In this document: positions 1 through 7,780 of the stretch, one piece after another
Layout of the letters: each line of letters opens with the position of its first letter
Position numbering within the stretch: position 1 is the stretch's first letter
Source of the DNA: Chloroflexota bacterium
Lineage (GTDB): Bacteria > Chloroflexota > Ktedonobacteria > Ktedonobacterales > Ktedonobacteraceae
Length of the DNA stretch: 24,007 nucleotides
Assembly: GCA_902810755.1 (NCBI GenBank)
Contig: CADDYT010000097.1
Coordinates: forward strand, 1-24,007
Direction: 5' to 3'
Program-made: the position numbers and the translations under genes
The notes under the pieces: model-generated
Database searches by the model: none
What the model saw: only the letters and a program-made list of their open reading frames with translations
Told to the model about the DNA's origin: nothing

Positions 1-2
1 CT

Positions 3-1838
3 ATCGGTAATCCGGCGACGCCCCAGAGCGGCGGCATTGGGCCGGGTGGCACGGTGCCAGAAGTTCCGTTACCGGCTTCAGGGGCGCAACCACAGCCGCT
101 GGCTCAGAACCCGGTATCGGGTCCATCCTCTACGTCGGGATCGGCTGCGCTGCCTGTCAGCGGCAACGGCAGTGGCGGCCAGCGCCGGTTGGCGCCGGGC
201 GTTGAACTATCGGGGGGGCGCTATCGCGTTGAGCAACTGGTGGCCTCTGGCGGCATGGGCGCGGTCTATAAAGCTATGGATACTCGTTTCAACCGGCCAT
301 GCGCGGTTAAAGAGATGCTCGATGAGTTCCAGTCAGATGCAGAGCGCAGCCAGGCGGTGGAATGGTTCAGACGTGAGGCGACGCTCCTGCTCGATCTGAA
401 CCACCCCTGTATTCCCCGCGTGCGCGACTTCTTTGTGGAGGGCGACCGACATTACCTGGTCATGGATTTCATTGAGGGCCGCACGCTGGGTGAGGTGCTG
501 GAAAAAGAGGGCAATGTGGCGGGCCTCAACGGGGCGCGTGGCGTCTCGGAGGCGCGTGCGCGCAGCTGGACGCAGCAGTTGTGCAATGTTTTGAATTACC
601 TTCACCACCAGAATCCGCCGATTATCTTCCGCGACCTCAAACCGACCAATATCATGGTCACGGCACGCGATGAAATCAAATTGATCGACTTTGGCATCGC
701 GCGTACCTTCCAGAAATCGCAGCAGCAGGTGACGATCATTATGACCCTTGGCTACGCGCCGCCGGAGCAGTTGCACGGCATGCCGGAGCCGCGCAGCGAT
801 CTCTATGCGCTGGGCGCGACGATGCACCGCCTGCTCACCCATCATGACGCGGCCAATAATAAACCCAGCATTTTCTCCTTTCCCCCGATCCGTTCGCTGC
901 GACCCGATATCTCGCCCGCCTTTGAATCGGTAATTATGAAGGCGCTGTCTCCCGGACTGGAACAACGCTGGCGCGATGCCGGTGAGATGGAGCGCGCCGT
1001 CATCAATCTGCCACCCCCGCCCGTTGGCGCGGCAACCAATCTGGGGCCGCTTCCTGCGGTATCCGTCGGCACGCCTGCAACGCCCAGCCGACCGGGAACG
1101 CCGCCTGCGCAACCGGGGCAGCCAATACAGCCGAATATCCCGGCGACCACCGGGACAACTGGTCCGGGTGGCCTGCATATCACCGCCGCGCTCGGCTTTT
1201 TGAATTCGGGGCAGATCGAGGCGGCCTATAGCGCGGTGCAGCAGGCATATCGCGTCGAGCCAAACAACTCGCTGGTGCATCGCATCTTCGGCCAGGTTTT
1301 TGCCCGCCGCCAGCCGCCGATGATCGATCCCGCGTTGAAGGCTTACGCCACCTCGCTGCAACTCAATCCGAACGACGCGGAGACACACAAGCTGATCGGC
1401 GATCTCTGGCTCTTTTTACGCCGTCAACCGGCGCAGGCGATCCCTGAGTATACACAGTCGCTGCGCCTGAACCCCAACGATGTTGAAGCTCACCAGCGCC
1501 TGGGACAGTGTTATGAGGAGACAAACCAGCTGGAAGCCGCCCTGCGCGAATTTCAGGAGGCGGCGCGGCTGGCAGGAAAACAACCGGCGCTTTATTATAA
1601 AGTAGGCCAGCTGGCGACACGACTGAATCAATTTCCTGCCGCCGAGCGCGCCTATGTGCAGATTCTGACGCTCAACGCCGCCGATCACCAGGCGCGCTTC
1701 TTGCTCAGCCAGGTCTATGAGAGCGAGGGCAGGCTGGAAGATGCATGGCGTCAATGTAATTTTGTAATTGGCCCGCTCGCAAATAACCCCGCGGTGCAGG
1801 CGCTGTACCAGCGTCTGCGTACCCGGTTGGGCAGGTGA
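3..1838 (+). CDS. Ser/Thr protein kinase with C-terminal TPR repeats (5' end outside window)
   Basis: Cytoplasmic eukaryotic-type protein kinase that should phosphorylate Ser/Thr on partners bound by its TPR part. The frame is open to the window edge; the first in-window start (GTG 54) lies inside a Pro/Gly/Ser linker, so the true start is upstream. Numbering from GTG 54: Gly-rich loop 63-73 (LVASGGMGAVY), ATP lysine K86, catalytic loop 191-200 reading IFRDLKPTNI, so Phe replaces the usual His of HRD, then DFG at 212-214 and APPE at 235-238. A Pro-rich linker (about 318-372) leads to roughly five TPR-like helical pairs (about 373-590) with repeated LNPND motifs. No membrane segment is visible. 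It ends 44 nt before a PP2C phosphatase on the same strand, so the two are probably co-transcribed as an antagonistic pair. The family call is secure; substrates are unknown. An N-terminal zinc ribbon upstream is only a guess from related local architectures. Confidence 0.93.
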   Translation: MGNPATPQSGGIGPGGTVPEVPLPASGAQPQPLAQNPVSGPSSTSGSAALPVSGNGSGGQRRLAPGVELSGGRYRVEQLVASGGMGAVYKAMDTRFNRPCAVKEMLDEFQSDAERSQAVEWFRREATLLLDLNHPCIPRVRDFFVEGDRHYLVMDFIEGRTLGEVLEKEGNVAGLNGARGVSEARARSWTQQLCNVLNYLHHQNPPIIFRDLKPTNIMVTARDEIKLIDFGIARTFQKSQQQVTIIMTLGYAPPEQLHGMPEPRSDLYALGATMHRLLTHHDAANNKPSIFSFPPIRSLRPDISPAFESVIMKALSPGLEQRWRDAGEMERAVINLPPPPVGAATNLGPLPAVSVGTPATPSRPGTPPAQPGQPIQPNIPATTGTTGPGGLHITAALGFLNSGQIEAAYSAVQQAYRVEPNNSLVHRIFGQVFARRQPPMIDPALKAYATSLQLNPNDAETHKLIGDLWLFLRRQPAQAIPEYTQSLRLNPNDVEAHQRLGQCYEETNQLEAALREFQEAARLAGKQPALYYKVGQLATRLNQFPAAERAYVQILTLNAADHQARFLLSQVYESEGRLEDAWRQCNFVIGPLANNPAVQALYQRLRTRLGR

Positions 1839-1882
1839 GAAATACTCTGTGAGGTAGATCTGACTCAAGGGAGAAAGAGCTT

Positions 1883-4474
1883 ATGAGTGCGCATAGTTTG
1901 AAATCCGCGATGCACAGGGGCATTGATCGGTCGCTGCACCGTGTCGGCGGCATGGTACTTCTCCCTGTCGCCTTACTCCTTCTGCTGCTCTCCATCGCTT
2001 TCACGCCCTCCGTGTCCGCTGCCAGCGATCCCACACAGAATGTAGCGCAGGCCGGCGTTTCAGTGGTGCGCCTGGTAGTCTCCTATACGGTATCATCGAC
2101 CCCTGCAACTACCCTTCCTGTGCAATGTACCGGGCTGGGTGTGTTAGTGAATAGCTGGACGGCTGGCTCTACTACTGAGAAGAGTACCTGGGTTCTCACC
2201 GATGGCAGCCTGGTGAACCCGTCAAAGATGACGTGTGGGACGCTTCCTATCGCCAGTCCGGGCGGCACAGGGACAGGTACGGTCCAGCTTACACAAATTC
2301 AGATTTTTGCCAGCATGGGTCCTGGCGGCTACAGAACTACCTCGACCTCTCCCCTCCTGCTTGCCACCATTAAGGACAGAACAGCTGTCACCTGCGAGGA
2401 GACGGATTGCACGCAGGGTCTGGCTTTGATCGGCTTCCCTACCACTCAGCCTCAGCCCTTTATCGACACGTCCACCGCTTCTTCTGGCACAGGACAGAAC
2501 GGGATTGAACTGGTCAAAGGCGGCTCGATCAGTGGCATCAATCCCACGCAGGCCAGCCAGTATCTTACTCCTCTGGCCGTCCCGGAGAGTACGACCGCCG
2601 AGCCGGGCATGCCGGTGGTTGATACGATGGGCAATTTGCTGGGCATACACCTGCATAATGGCGCCTCGCTTCCACTGGCGACGATTACGGAGTTCATCGA
2701 TAGTACCGTTCCCCAACAGCATCCGACCAACGCGCTGCATGATAACTGGGATAAGGGCATCCAGGCGTACTATAAGCACGATTACCCGACTGCTAAGAAC
2801 GATTTCAAGCTGGCAGCCGCCGCAAATCCACAATTTGAGGCCGCGACCTTTTTCATGAACCGGGCAGCGGCGCAGGTCAGTTCTGGCAATGGCGGCGGCG
2901 TTCGCACCGGCGGTCAGGGGCAGACGGGGAAGACTGAAGCGACCGGTGGCTCGAATGGCCTGCTGGGGTTCTCGTTCTGGCAGGTCAGCGTTGGCGGCCT
3001 GATCCTGCTGCTGCTCGTTGTGATCGTTGTTAGCCTGCTGGTGGCCCGCGCGCGCACACGCCGCCAGGATATGGAGCAGTATACAGCGGAGGAAAAGGCT
3101 GCGGCAGAGCAGGCTGCAAGAGATGCGGCGCGCATCGCCGAGACGGAGGCGCGGCAAGGGCAGGGCCAGCCGCAGGGGGCGAGAAACGGGCGGCCATTCT
3201 CCCCGGCCCCCGGTGAGCCATCCTTTTTCCCGCCTGCGCCGATGGTGAACGTGAATAATATGCAGGCGCAACCCTACGCGGCTCAGGTGCCTGCGCAGGC
3301 TTCGCCGGTGCTGGATATGCGCTGCCCGCAATGCGGCAATCCAGTCTCGTCCAGCGCGCGCACCTGCCCGTACTGTAACGCCCTGTTGACGCCCCCGGAT
3401 GTGGCCATGCCGCAGCAGGCGGCGCAGTATCAGCCGCCGCCGGTATCGCCACCGCCGCAGGCCGCGCCGCCACCGCCGCAGGCTGTTCCCGCTCCATCAT
3501 ATGCCCAGGCGGCCCCGCAGTTCGCGCGAGCGGATCAACCAACGATGGTCTTTGCGAAAAACGGGCCGGTTGAGGACGAACAGACCATCCTGTTGCAGCC
3601 TGGCATTCGCAAGGGTGGCGGTTCGGATGTAGGTCTGGTGGTCGGCACACGTACAGACCCTGGCATCAAGCGCAAGCACAAGCCAAACGAGGATAGCCTG
3701 TTCGCGGCTCAGGGGGCCGGTATGTTCAACGCCACCTCCCGGCAGTTCGGCCTCTTTGTGGTCGCCGACGGCATGGGGGGCCATGCCAACGGGCAGGACG
3801 CCAGCCGCCTGGCCATTCAAACCATTATCGATTATGTCTTGCCCCGCTTATCCGGTGGCGATGGGCTGGATCGCAATACCCTGGTGCAATTGCTGACCGA
3901 CGGCGTGCAGCGCGCGAATCAGGCCGTTTTCCAGAGCAATATGCAGCACCATGCCGATATGGGAACTACGATGACGACCGCACTGGTGGTGGGGCCGACG
4001 GCCTATGTCGCCAACGTTGGCGATAGCCGCACCTATCTGTATCGCGATCAGAAGTTGACCAGGATCACCAACGACCACTCGGTCGTCGCCAGTCTGGTCG
4101 AGGCCGGCATTATCAAGCCGGATGATATCTATACGCACCCGAAGCGCAATCAGATTTATCGCAGCCTGGGCGAGAAGCCCTCGGTCGAGGTCGACTCCTT
4201 CACGGTTGATTTGCGACCGGGCGATAAACTGCTGCTCTGTACCGATGGCCTGTGGGATATGGTACGCGACCCGGCCATCCAGCAGGTGCTGGCCAACCCG
4301 ACCGCCAGCCCCGAACAGACAGGAGATGCCCTGATTCAGGCGGCCCTCGATGGTGGCGGTGAGGACAATGTCAGCCTGATTGTTGTGTATGTGACCGGCT
4401 CGCCAGACCAGCCCGTTAAGACCGGTGTCCGGCTGCTGTACAAGCCAGAAACTGTGCAGATGCCGCCCATATGA
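1883..4474 (+). CDS. Membrane PP2C-type Ser/Thr phosphatase with extracytoplasmic protease-like domain and zinc ribbon
   Basis: An 863-aa receptor-like phosphatase. In order: signal anchor (about 23-46); extracytoplasmic region (47-365) whose second half resembles the end of a trypsin/HtrA fold (AEPGMPVVDTMGNLLGIHL, 239-257) followed by a TPR-like helical pair (about 288-330); membrane segment (367-388); Ala/Glu-rich juxtamembrane helix; zinc ribbon with C481, C484, C495, C498; Pro/Gln-rich linker; PP2C domain (about 583-837). PP2C metal motifs are intact: NED 602-604, DGMGGH 629-634, GTTMTT 694-699, GDSR 713-716, DGLWD 788-792 and GEDN 826-829, so activity is expected on the cytoplasmic side. 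In the protease-like part the usual GDSGGP is AEPGMP, so proline sits where the nucleophilic serine belongs; it probably senses rather than cleaves. SD AAGGGAG lies 9 nt before ATG 1883. It should reverse phosphorylation by the kinase just upstream. Confidence 0.93.
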   Translation: MSAHSLKSAMHRGIDRSLHRVGGMVLLPVALLLLLLSIAFTPSVSAASDPTQNVAQAGVSVVRLVVSYTVSSTPATTLPVQCTGLGVLVNSWTAGSTTEKSTWVLTDGSLVNPSKMTCGTLPIASPGGTGTGTVQLTQIQIFASMGPGGYRTTSTSPLLLATIKDRTAVTCEETDCTQGLALIGFPTTQPQPFIDTSTASSGTGQNGIELVKGGSISGINPTQASQYLTPLAVPESTTAEPGMPVVDTMGNLLGIHLHNGASLPLATITEFIDSTVPQQHPTNALHDNWDKGIQAYYKHDYPTAKNDFKLAAAANPQFEAATFFMNRAAAQVSSGNGGGVRTGGQGQTGKTEATGGSNGLLGFSFWQVSVGGLILLLLVVIVVSLLVARARTRRQDMEQYTAEEKAAAEQAARDAARIAETEARQGQGQPQGARNGRPFSPAPGEPSFFPPAPMVNVNNMQAQPYAAQVPAQASPVLDMRCPQCGNPVSSSARTCPYCNALLTPPDVAMPQQAAQYQPPPVSPPPQAAPPPPQAVPAPSYAQAAPQFARADQPTMVFAKNGPVEDEQTILLQPGIRKGGGSDVGLVVGTRTDPGIKRKHKPNEDSLFAAQGAGMFNATSRQFGLFVVADGMGGHANGQDASRLAIQTIIDYVLPRLSGGDGLDRNTLVQLLTDGVQRANQAVFQSNMQHHADMGTTMTTALVVGPTAYVANVGDSRTYLYRDQKLTRITNDHSVVASLVEAGIIKPDDIYTHPKRNQIYRSLGEKPSVEVDSFTVDLRPGDKLLLCTDGLWDMVRDPAIQQVLANPTASPEQTGDALIQAALDGGGEDNVSLIVVYVTGSPDQPVKTGVRLLYKPETVQMPPI

Positions 4475-4479
4475 ATACG

Positions 4480-4522
4480 GAGGAATGAGCCGCTTTTGCC
4501 GAGCAAAAGCGGCTCATTCCTC
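4480..4522. terminator. 20-bp perfect hairpin between convergent genes
   Basis: Arms 4480-4499 and 4503-4522 are perfectly complementary with a 3-nt loop (CGA). It starts 5 nt after the phosphatase stop and ends 6 nt before the stop of the opposing HEAT-repeat gene, so it is placed to end transcription from both sides. Neither side carries a clear T-tract, so a classical Rho-independent mechanism is not certain. Confidence 0.75.
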
Positions 4523-4528
4523 TCTACG

Positions 4529-6277
4529 CTATTCTTCGTCCCAGGAGAAGAGGCTGATGGGGCCGGGACCGGTGAGTTCGCCGGCTTCAAATGCCCGAAT
4601 GAGCATGCGCAGCGGCCCTTGCTGAATGGAGAGGCGCATCATAGCGCGCACGAAAGGCTGCTCCTGAGCAGGGAGGCCAGAGGCAGGGTGCAGGGCCGAG
4701 GCGACCGCCTGCACGAGCGAGACATCCTGCTGGCGACCGGCGAACTTGAAAAGCAGGCCCTGGCGGCGGAGGCGCGCTTCGTAGAGCGCGCGCCATTGCT
4801 CATCTACCAGACTCGCGATGGCCTCGCTGACCGTGTCTTCAAGCAATTGCTGTTGCTCCTCTGACAGATCGAGAGGGCCAGTCCCCTGCCTCTGTCCGCG
4901 CCCGCGCTTGCGCCCGCGCGCACCCGGATTCGGGTTATTCAGGCTGTTCTGGAAGGATTCGGTGCGGGCAAAGCGCGTCCAGTAGCGGTTGATGTACGGC
5001 TGGAGGTTCTCAAACGGCTCGAAGAGCCAGGAGGCAAATTCGGCCATAGAGATCAGTTTGTCGCCCTGTTGCATTGCCAGTTGCCTGGTTTCCGGGGTCA
5101 GCGGCACCGGTTCCAGCGCGGTAACCGTTGCGGATACTGCGAGTGCAGAAGAGGATGCAGACTTTTTCCGCCCATCCTCATCCTCATTCTCAATGAAGGG
5201 ACGCCAGACGGAGAAGGCGATGGGGACGCGGTGGTGCGTGCGCCTGTTGATGATGCGGGCCTCCGTGATAAGGGAGCGGACATACTCTATGGGAACGCGA
5301 AAACTGCCGAAGCCCTGCTGCTCTATCTGGCTGATGAGCGAGGCCCAGCGGTCGGCGTCCATTTCGTCGGTGCCATAGCAATCCTTAATGCCCCATTGAT
5401 CCTGGTAGAGCAAGTTCACGCCTTTGAGCAGGTCATCGGGCCGTTTCCAGGAGAGCATAATCATTTGAGCGCCGGAGCCGTCGATGAAACTGACCCGCAC
5501 CTCATGGAGGGGCAGGTGCTGCTCCTGTTGCGCCTGCCTCGCCTCGGTCTCGACGCCCGGCACCGATTGCATGGTGAGCCTTCCCAGTGCGGCGCGCGCG
5601 CGCTGCTTCACGGCACGATTAGAGCTATTATTGATGAGATAGTGCAGGGCGACAATCGCCTTTCCGGCGGTGATTGTTCCCAGTTGTTCGAGCGCGTCGA
5701 TGGCCGTCTGCACGACTTTTGTCGACGGGTTCTCCAGCAGGGGGATGAGCAGGTTGGCGGCACGCGGGTCCTGGCTGTTGCCCAGCCAGCTAATAAAGCC
5801 GAGACGGCGTTCAAGCGGCATCTCCATCACATCTTCCAGGATGGATTCGACGCCCAGTTCGCTCTGCCCCACCAGTTCGAGCAGGCGAGCCTGCATCTGC
5901 ATCATCGCCGCCTCCGCGTCGTGGAGATAGGGGAGCAGGCCCTCGTCGGCCATCTCGGAGCCGAGTTCTTTCAAGAGAGAGGCAAGGCTGAGCTTTGCCA
6001 TATCGTTCACCGTTGGATCGGCAACGAACTCTTCCAGTTCTTCCAGGTCATCCTCGGTGGCCAGTTCAGTCAGGATCATCACGGCAGCAGAGTTAGCGGC
6101 GGTATCATTGCTGCGCAATAAGTGCAGAACCTTCTCGCGTGCGCCCGTTTCCCATTCTTCATCCAGCCGGTCAAAATAATGGCTCAAAGTCTCCTCATCC
6201 AGATCATTGCGGCGGCTTATCGCGAGTAAAATACTATCAATGCTCTCCTGTGGCGGCCTCTTGCGTTTTCGTGCCAT
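4529..6277 (-). CDS. HEAT-repeat protein of unknown function
   Basis: A 582-aa soluble protein with no signal peptide or membrane segment. The basic N-terminus (MARKRKRPPQ) is followed by helical repeats of HEAT/ARM type at about 45-240 (for example LLIPLLENPSTKVVQTAIDA), which normally form a curved protein-binding scaffold. The middle part (about 258-440) looks like a separate alpha/beta domain that I do not recognise. A Gly/Arg/Lys-rich stretch (about 452-464) could bind nucleic acid, and the C-terminus is again helical. The start is well supported: AGGAG lies 9 nt before the ATG at 6277. It is convergent with the phosphatase and divergent from the glycosyltransferase at 6521, so it is its own transcription unit. 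No enzyme motif is visible; a scaffold or adaptor role is inference. Confidence 0.85.
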   Translation of the reverse strand: MARKRKRPPQESIDSILLAISRRNDLDEETLSHYFDRLDEEWETGAREKVLHLLRSNDTAANSAAVMILTELATEDDLEELEEFVADPTVNDMAKLSLASLLKELGSEMADEGLLPYLHDAEAAMMQMQARLLELVGQSELGVESILEDVMEMPLERRLGFISWLGNSQDPRAANLLIPLLENPSTKVVQTAIDALEQLGTITAGKAIVALHYLINNSSNRAVKQRARAALGRLTMQSVPGVETEARQAQQEQHLPLHEVRVSFIDGSGAQMIMLSWKRPDDLLKGVNLLYQDQWGIKDCYGTDEMDADRWASLISQIEQQGFGSFRVPIEYVRSLITEARIINRRTHHRVPIAFSVWRPFIENEDEDGRKKSASSSALAVSATVTALEPVPLTPETRQLAMQQGDKLISMAEFASWLFEPFENLQPYINRYWTRFARTESFQNSLNNPNPGARGRKRGRGQRQGTGPLDLSEEQQQLLEDTVSEAIASLVDEQWRALYEARLRRQGLLFKFAGRQQDVSLVQAVASALHPASGLPAQEQPFVRAMMRLSIQQGPLRMLIRAFEAGELTGPGPISLFSWDEE

Positions 6278-6520
6278 GCGTTGTTCTCCTTAGAGTATAT
6301 TTCTATAAACAGGGCATGCTATCCCGGTTATGCGAGTAGACGAGAGACCCTGACGCAAGGCATTGTATCACGTTCGATAACCGGCGTCGAGGGAGGCGTG
6401 TGCCAGAAGGCATGCCATCATCCATTCTTGCCCTTTCGTTCGTTTTACATGGTAAGAGAGTGGAGAGATGCTCTGTATGTTTCTCAAGAACGATGGCAGC
6501 GAGCAGCGAAGCCAGAAAGG

Positions 6521-7780
6521 ATGCATGCTTTGTATGTAGGAACGATTGTATTGCTCTCCGCCACGCCCGTCCTGGCGCAGAGTGTTCAACTGGTGCTGAT
6601 CGGGCTGCTCACCTGCGCGCTCGCCTATTTGCTTACCTTCCTGGTGAGGAAGATGTGCCTGCGCTTCGGCTGGGTGGAGGCGGTGAAAGAGGGGAAGATT
6701 CATACCAGCGCGCAGCCGCGCCTGGGCGGGCTGGCTATTTTTGCCGCCTTTCTGCTCGTTTCTCTGCTCTTCTACGTTCCTGCTCTGACAACGCAGCACC
6801 AGCCGGTCGAGTCTATTTTCGGGCATACGTGGCCGAAAGAGTTGGTCATCTATGCCCTTTTTGTCATTGCCTCCCTGCTCATCGTCACGGTTCATGCCTA
6901 TGATGATGTGAAGGGGTTGAAGCCCCTGCCCAAGCTGATCGCGCAGACGGTCGCGGTGCTGATCCTGCTGGGGCCGGGGCTGCATGCCTTTCATGGCGTC
7001 TTGTTCTTCGGTATCCACAATCCGTTTGTGCATGGCTCCGCCGCCTACAACCCTGCTCTGCCCTGGTACCGACAGACAACGCTGACATTGTTTATCCGCG
7101 AGCCGGTCGTCTCCTGGCTGGCCATCCCCGCCGTGCTGTTCACCTGGTTCTGGATTGTGGGCATGATGAACGCCATCAATTTTATCGACGGGTTGGATGG
7201 CCTGGCAGCGGGCATTGTGGCGATTACCGGCCTGTTTATCACCATCATTAGCTGGTCGTTGCGGCAGTATAGCATCGCGCTGCTGGCGGCCATCTTTACC
7301 GGCGCGGTGGCGGGCTTTCTGCCCCACAACTGGAATCCGGCGCGCATCATCATGGGGGATAGCGGCTCGCAGTTTCTGGGTATCGCGCTGGCCGTGCTGG
7401 CGATCATGGGCGGCGCGAAGTTTGCCCTCATCCTGATGCTCCTGGGCATTCCCATTCTGGATGTGGCGCTGGTAATGATGCATCGCATCATGCGCGGGCA
7501 GCATCCGATGCAGCGCGACCTGCTGCCGATGCATGCCCGTTTCACCCACCTGCACTATCGCCTGCTCTTTGGCGGCTTGAATCCACGCCAGGTCTGCCTG
7601 GTTCTCTATGCGGCGACGTGCGCGCTCGGCATCCTGGCGCTGGCGTTGCCCTCCTTCTACAAGTTTGTTGGCATCCTGCTCGTTGAAGGCATCATGGTGG
7701 CGCTGCTGCGCTGGAGCGCGTATTTGCAGAAACAACGCCAGCCTGACCGACGGCCAGCAGAGGAGAAGCAGGCCGTTTAG
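6521..7780 (+). CDS. WecA/MraY-family polyprenyl-phosphate sugar-1-phosphate transferase
   Basis: Integral membrane enzyme that transfers a sugar-1-phosphate (typically GlcNAc-1-P) from a UDP-sugar to undecaprenyl phosphate, the first step of a cell-wall or surface glycan. From ATG 6521 (419 aa) about ten hydrophobic segments are visible. Family motifs: PRLGGLAI (66-73), DD at 128-129, NAINFIDGLDGLAAG (217-231), MGDSGSQFLG (278-287) and the HLHYR loop (343-346) that corresponds to the HxHHR motif of WecA/TagO-type members. The start is uncertain: the frame is open back to ATG 6281 and includes ATG 6449, but family homology begins near 6521. AAGGA at 6517-6521 is too close for ATG 6521 and would suit TTG 6530 better. 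It overlaps the convergent terminase-like gene by 4 nt. Donor sugar and final glycan cannot be told from the sequence. Confidence 0.88.
   Translation: MHALYVGTIVLLSATPVLAQSVQLVLIGLLTCALAYLLTFLVRKMCLRFGWVEAVKEGKIHTSAQPRLGGLAIFAAFLLVSLLFYVPALTTQHQPVESIFGHTWPKELVIYALFVIASLLIVTVHAYDDVKGLKPLPKLIAQTVAVLILLGPGLHAFHGVLFFGIHNPFVHGSAAYNPALPWYRQTTLTLFIREPVVSWLAIPAVLFTWFWIVGMMNAINFIDGLDGLAAGIVAITGLFITIISWSLRQYSIALLAAIFTGAVAGFLPHNWNPARIIMGDSGSQFLGIALAVLAIMGGAKFALILMLLGIPILDVALVMMHRIMRGQHPMQRDLLPMHARFTHLHYRLLFGGLNPRQVCLVLYAATCALGILALALPSFYKFVGILLVEGIMVALLRWSAYLQKQRQPDRRPAEEKQAV

Noticed and set aside
333..1388. Long open frames opposite real genes (for example 333-1388, 2222-3331, 5069-6121, 6368-8251, 14468-15529)
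   Set aside because: They are Arg/His/Gln-rich, have no domain motifs and lie antisense or out of frame to genes with clear family motifs; GC-rich codon use creates such shadows.
6281..6520. Extended N-terminus for the WecA-like protein from ATG 6281 or 6449
   Set aside because: The added residues show no membrane or family pattern and have no ribosome binding site; no convincing promoter was found in this 243-nt divergent gap either.
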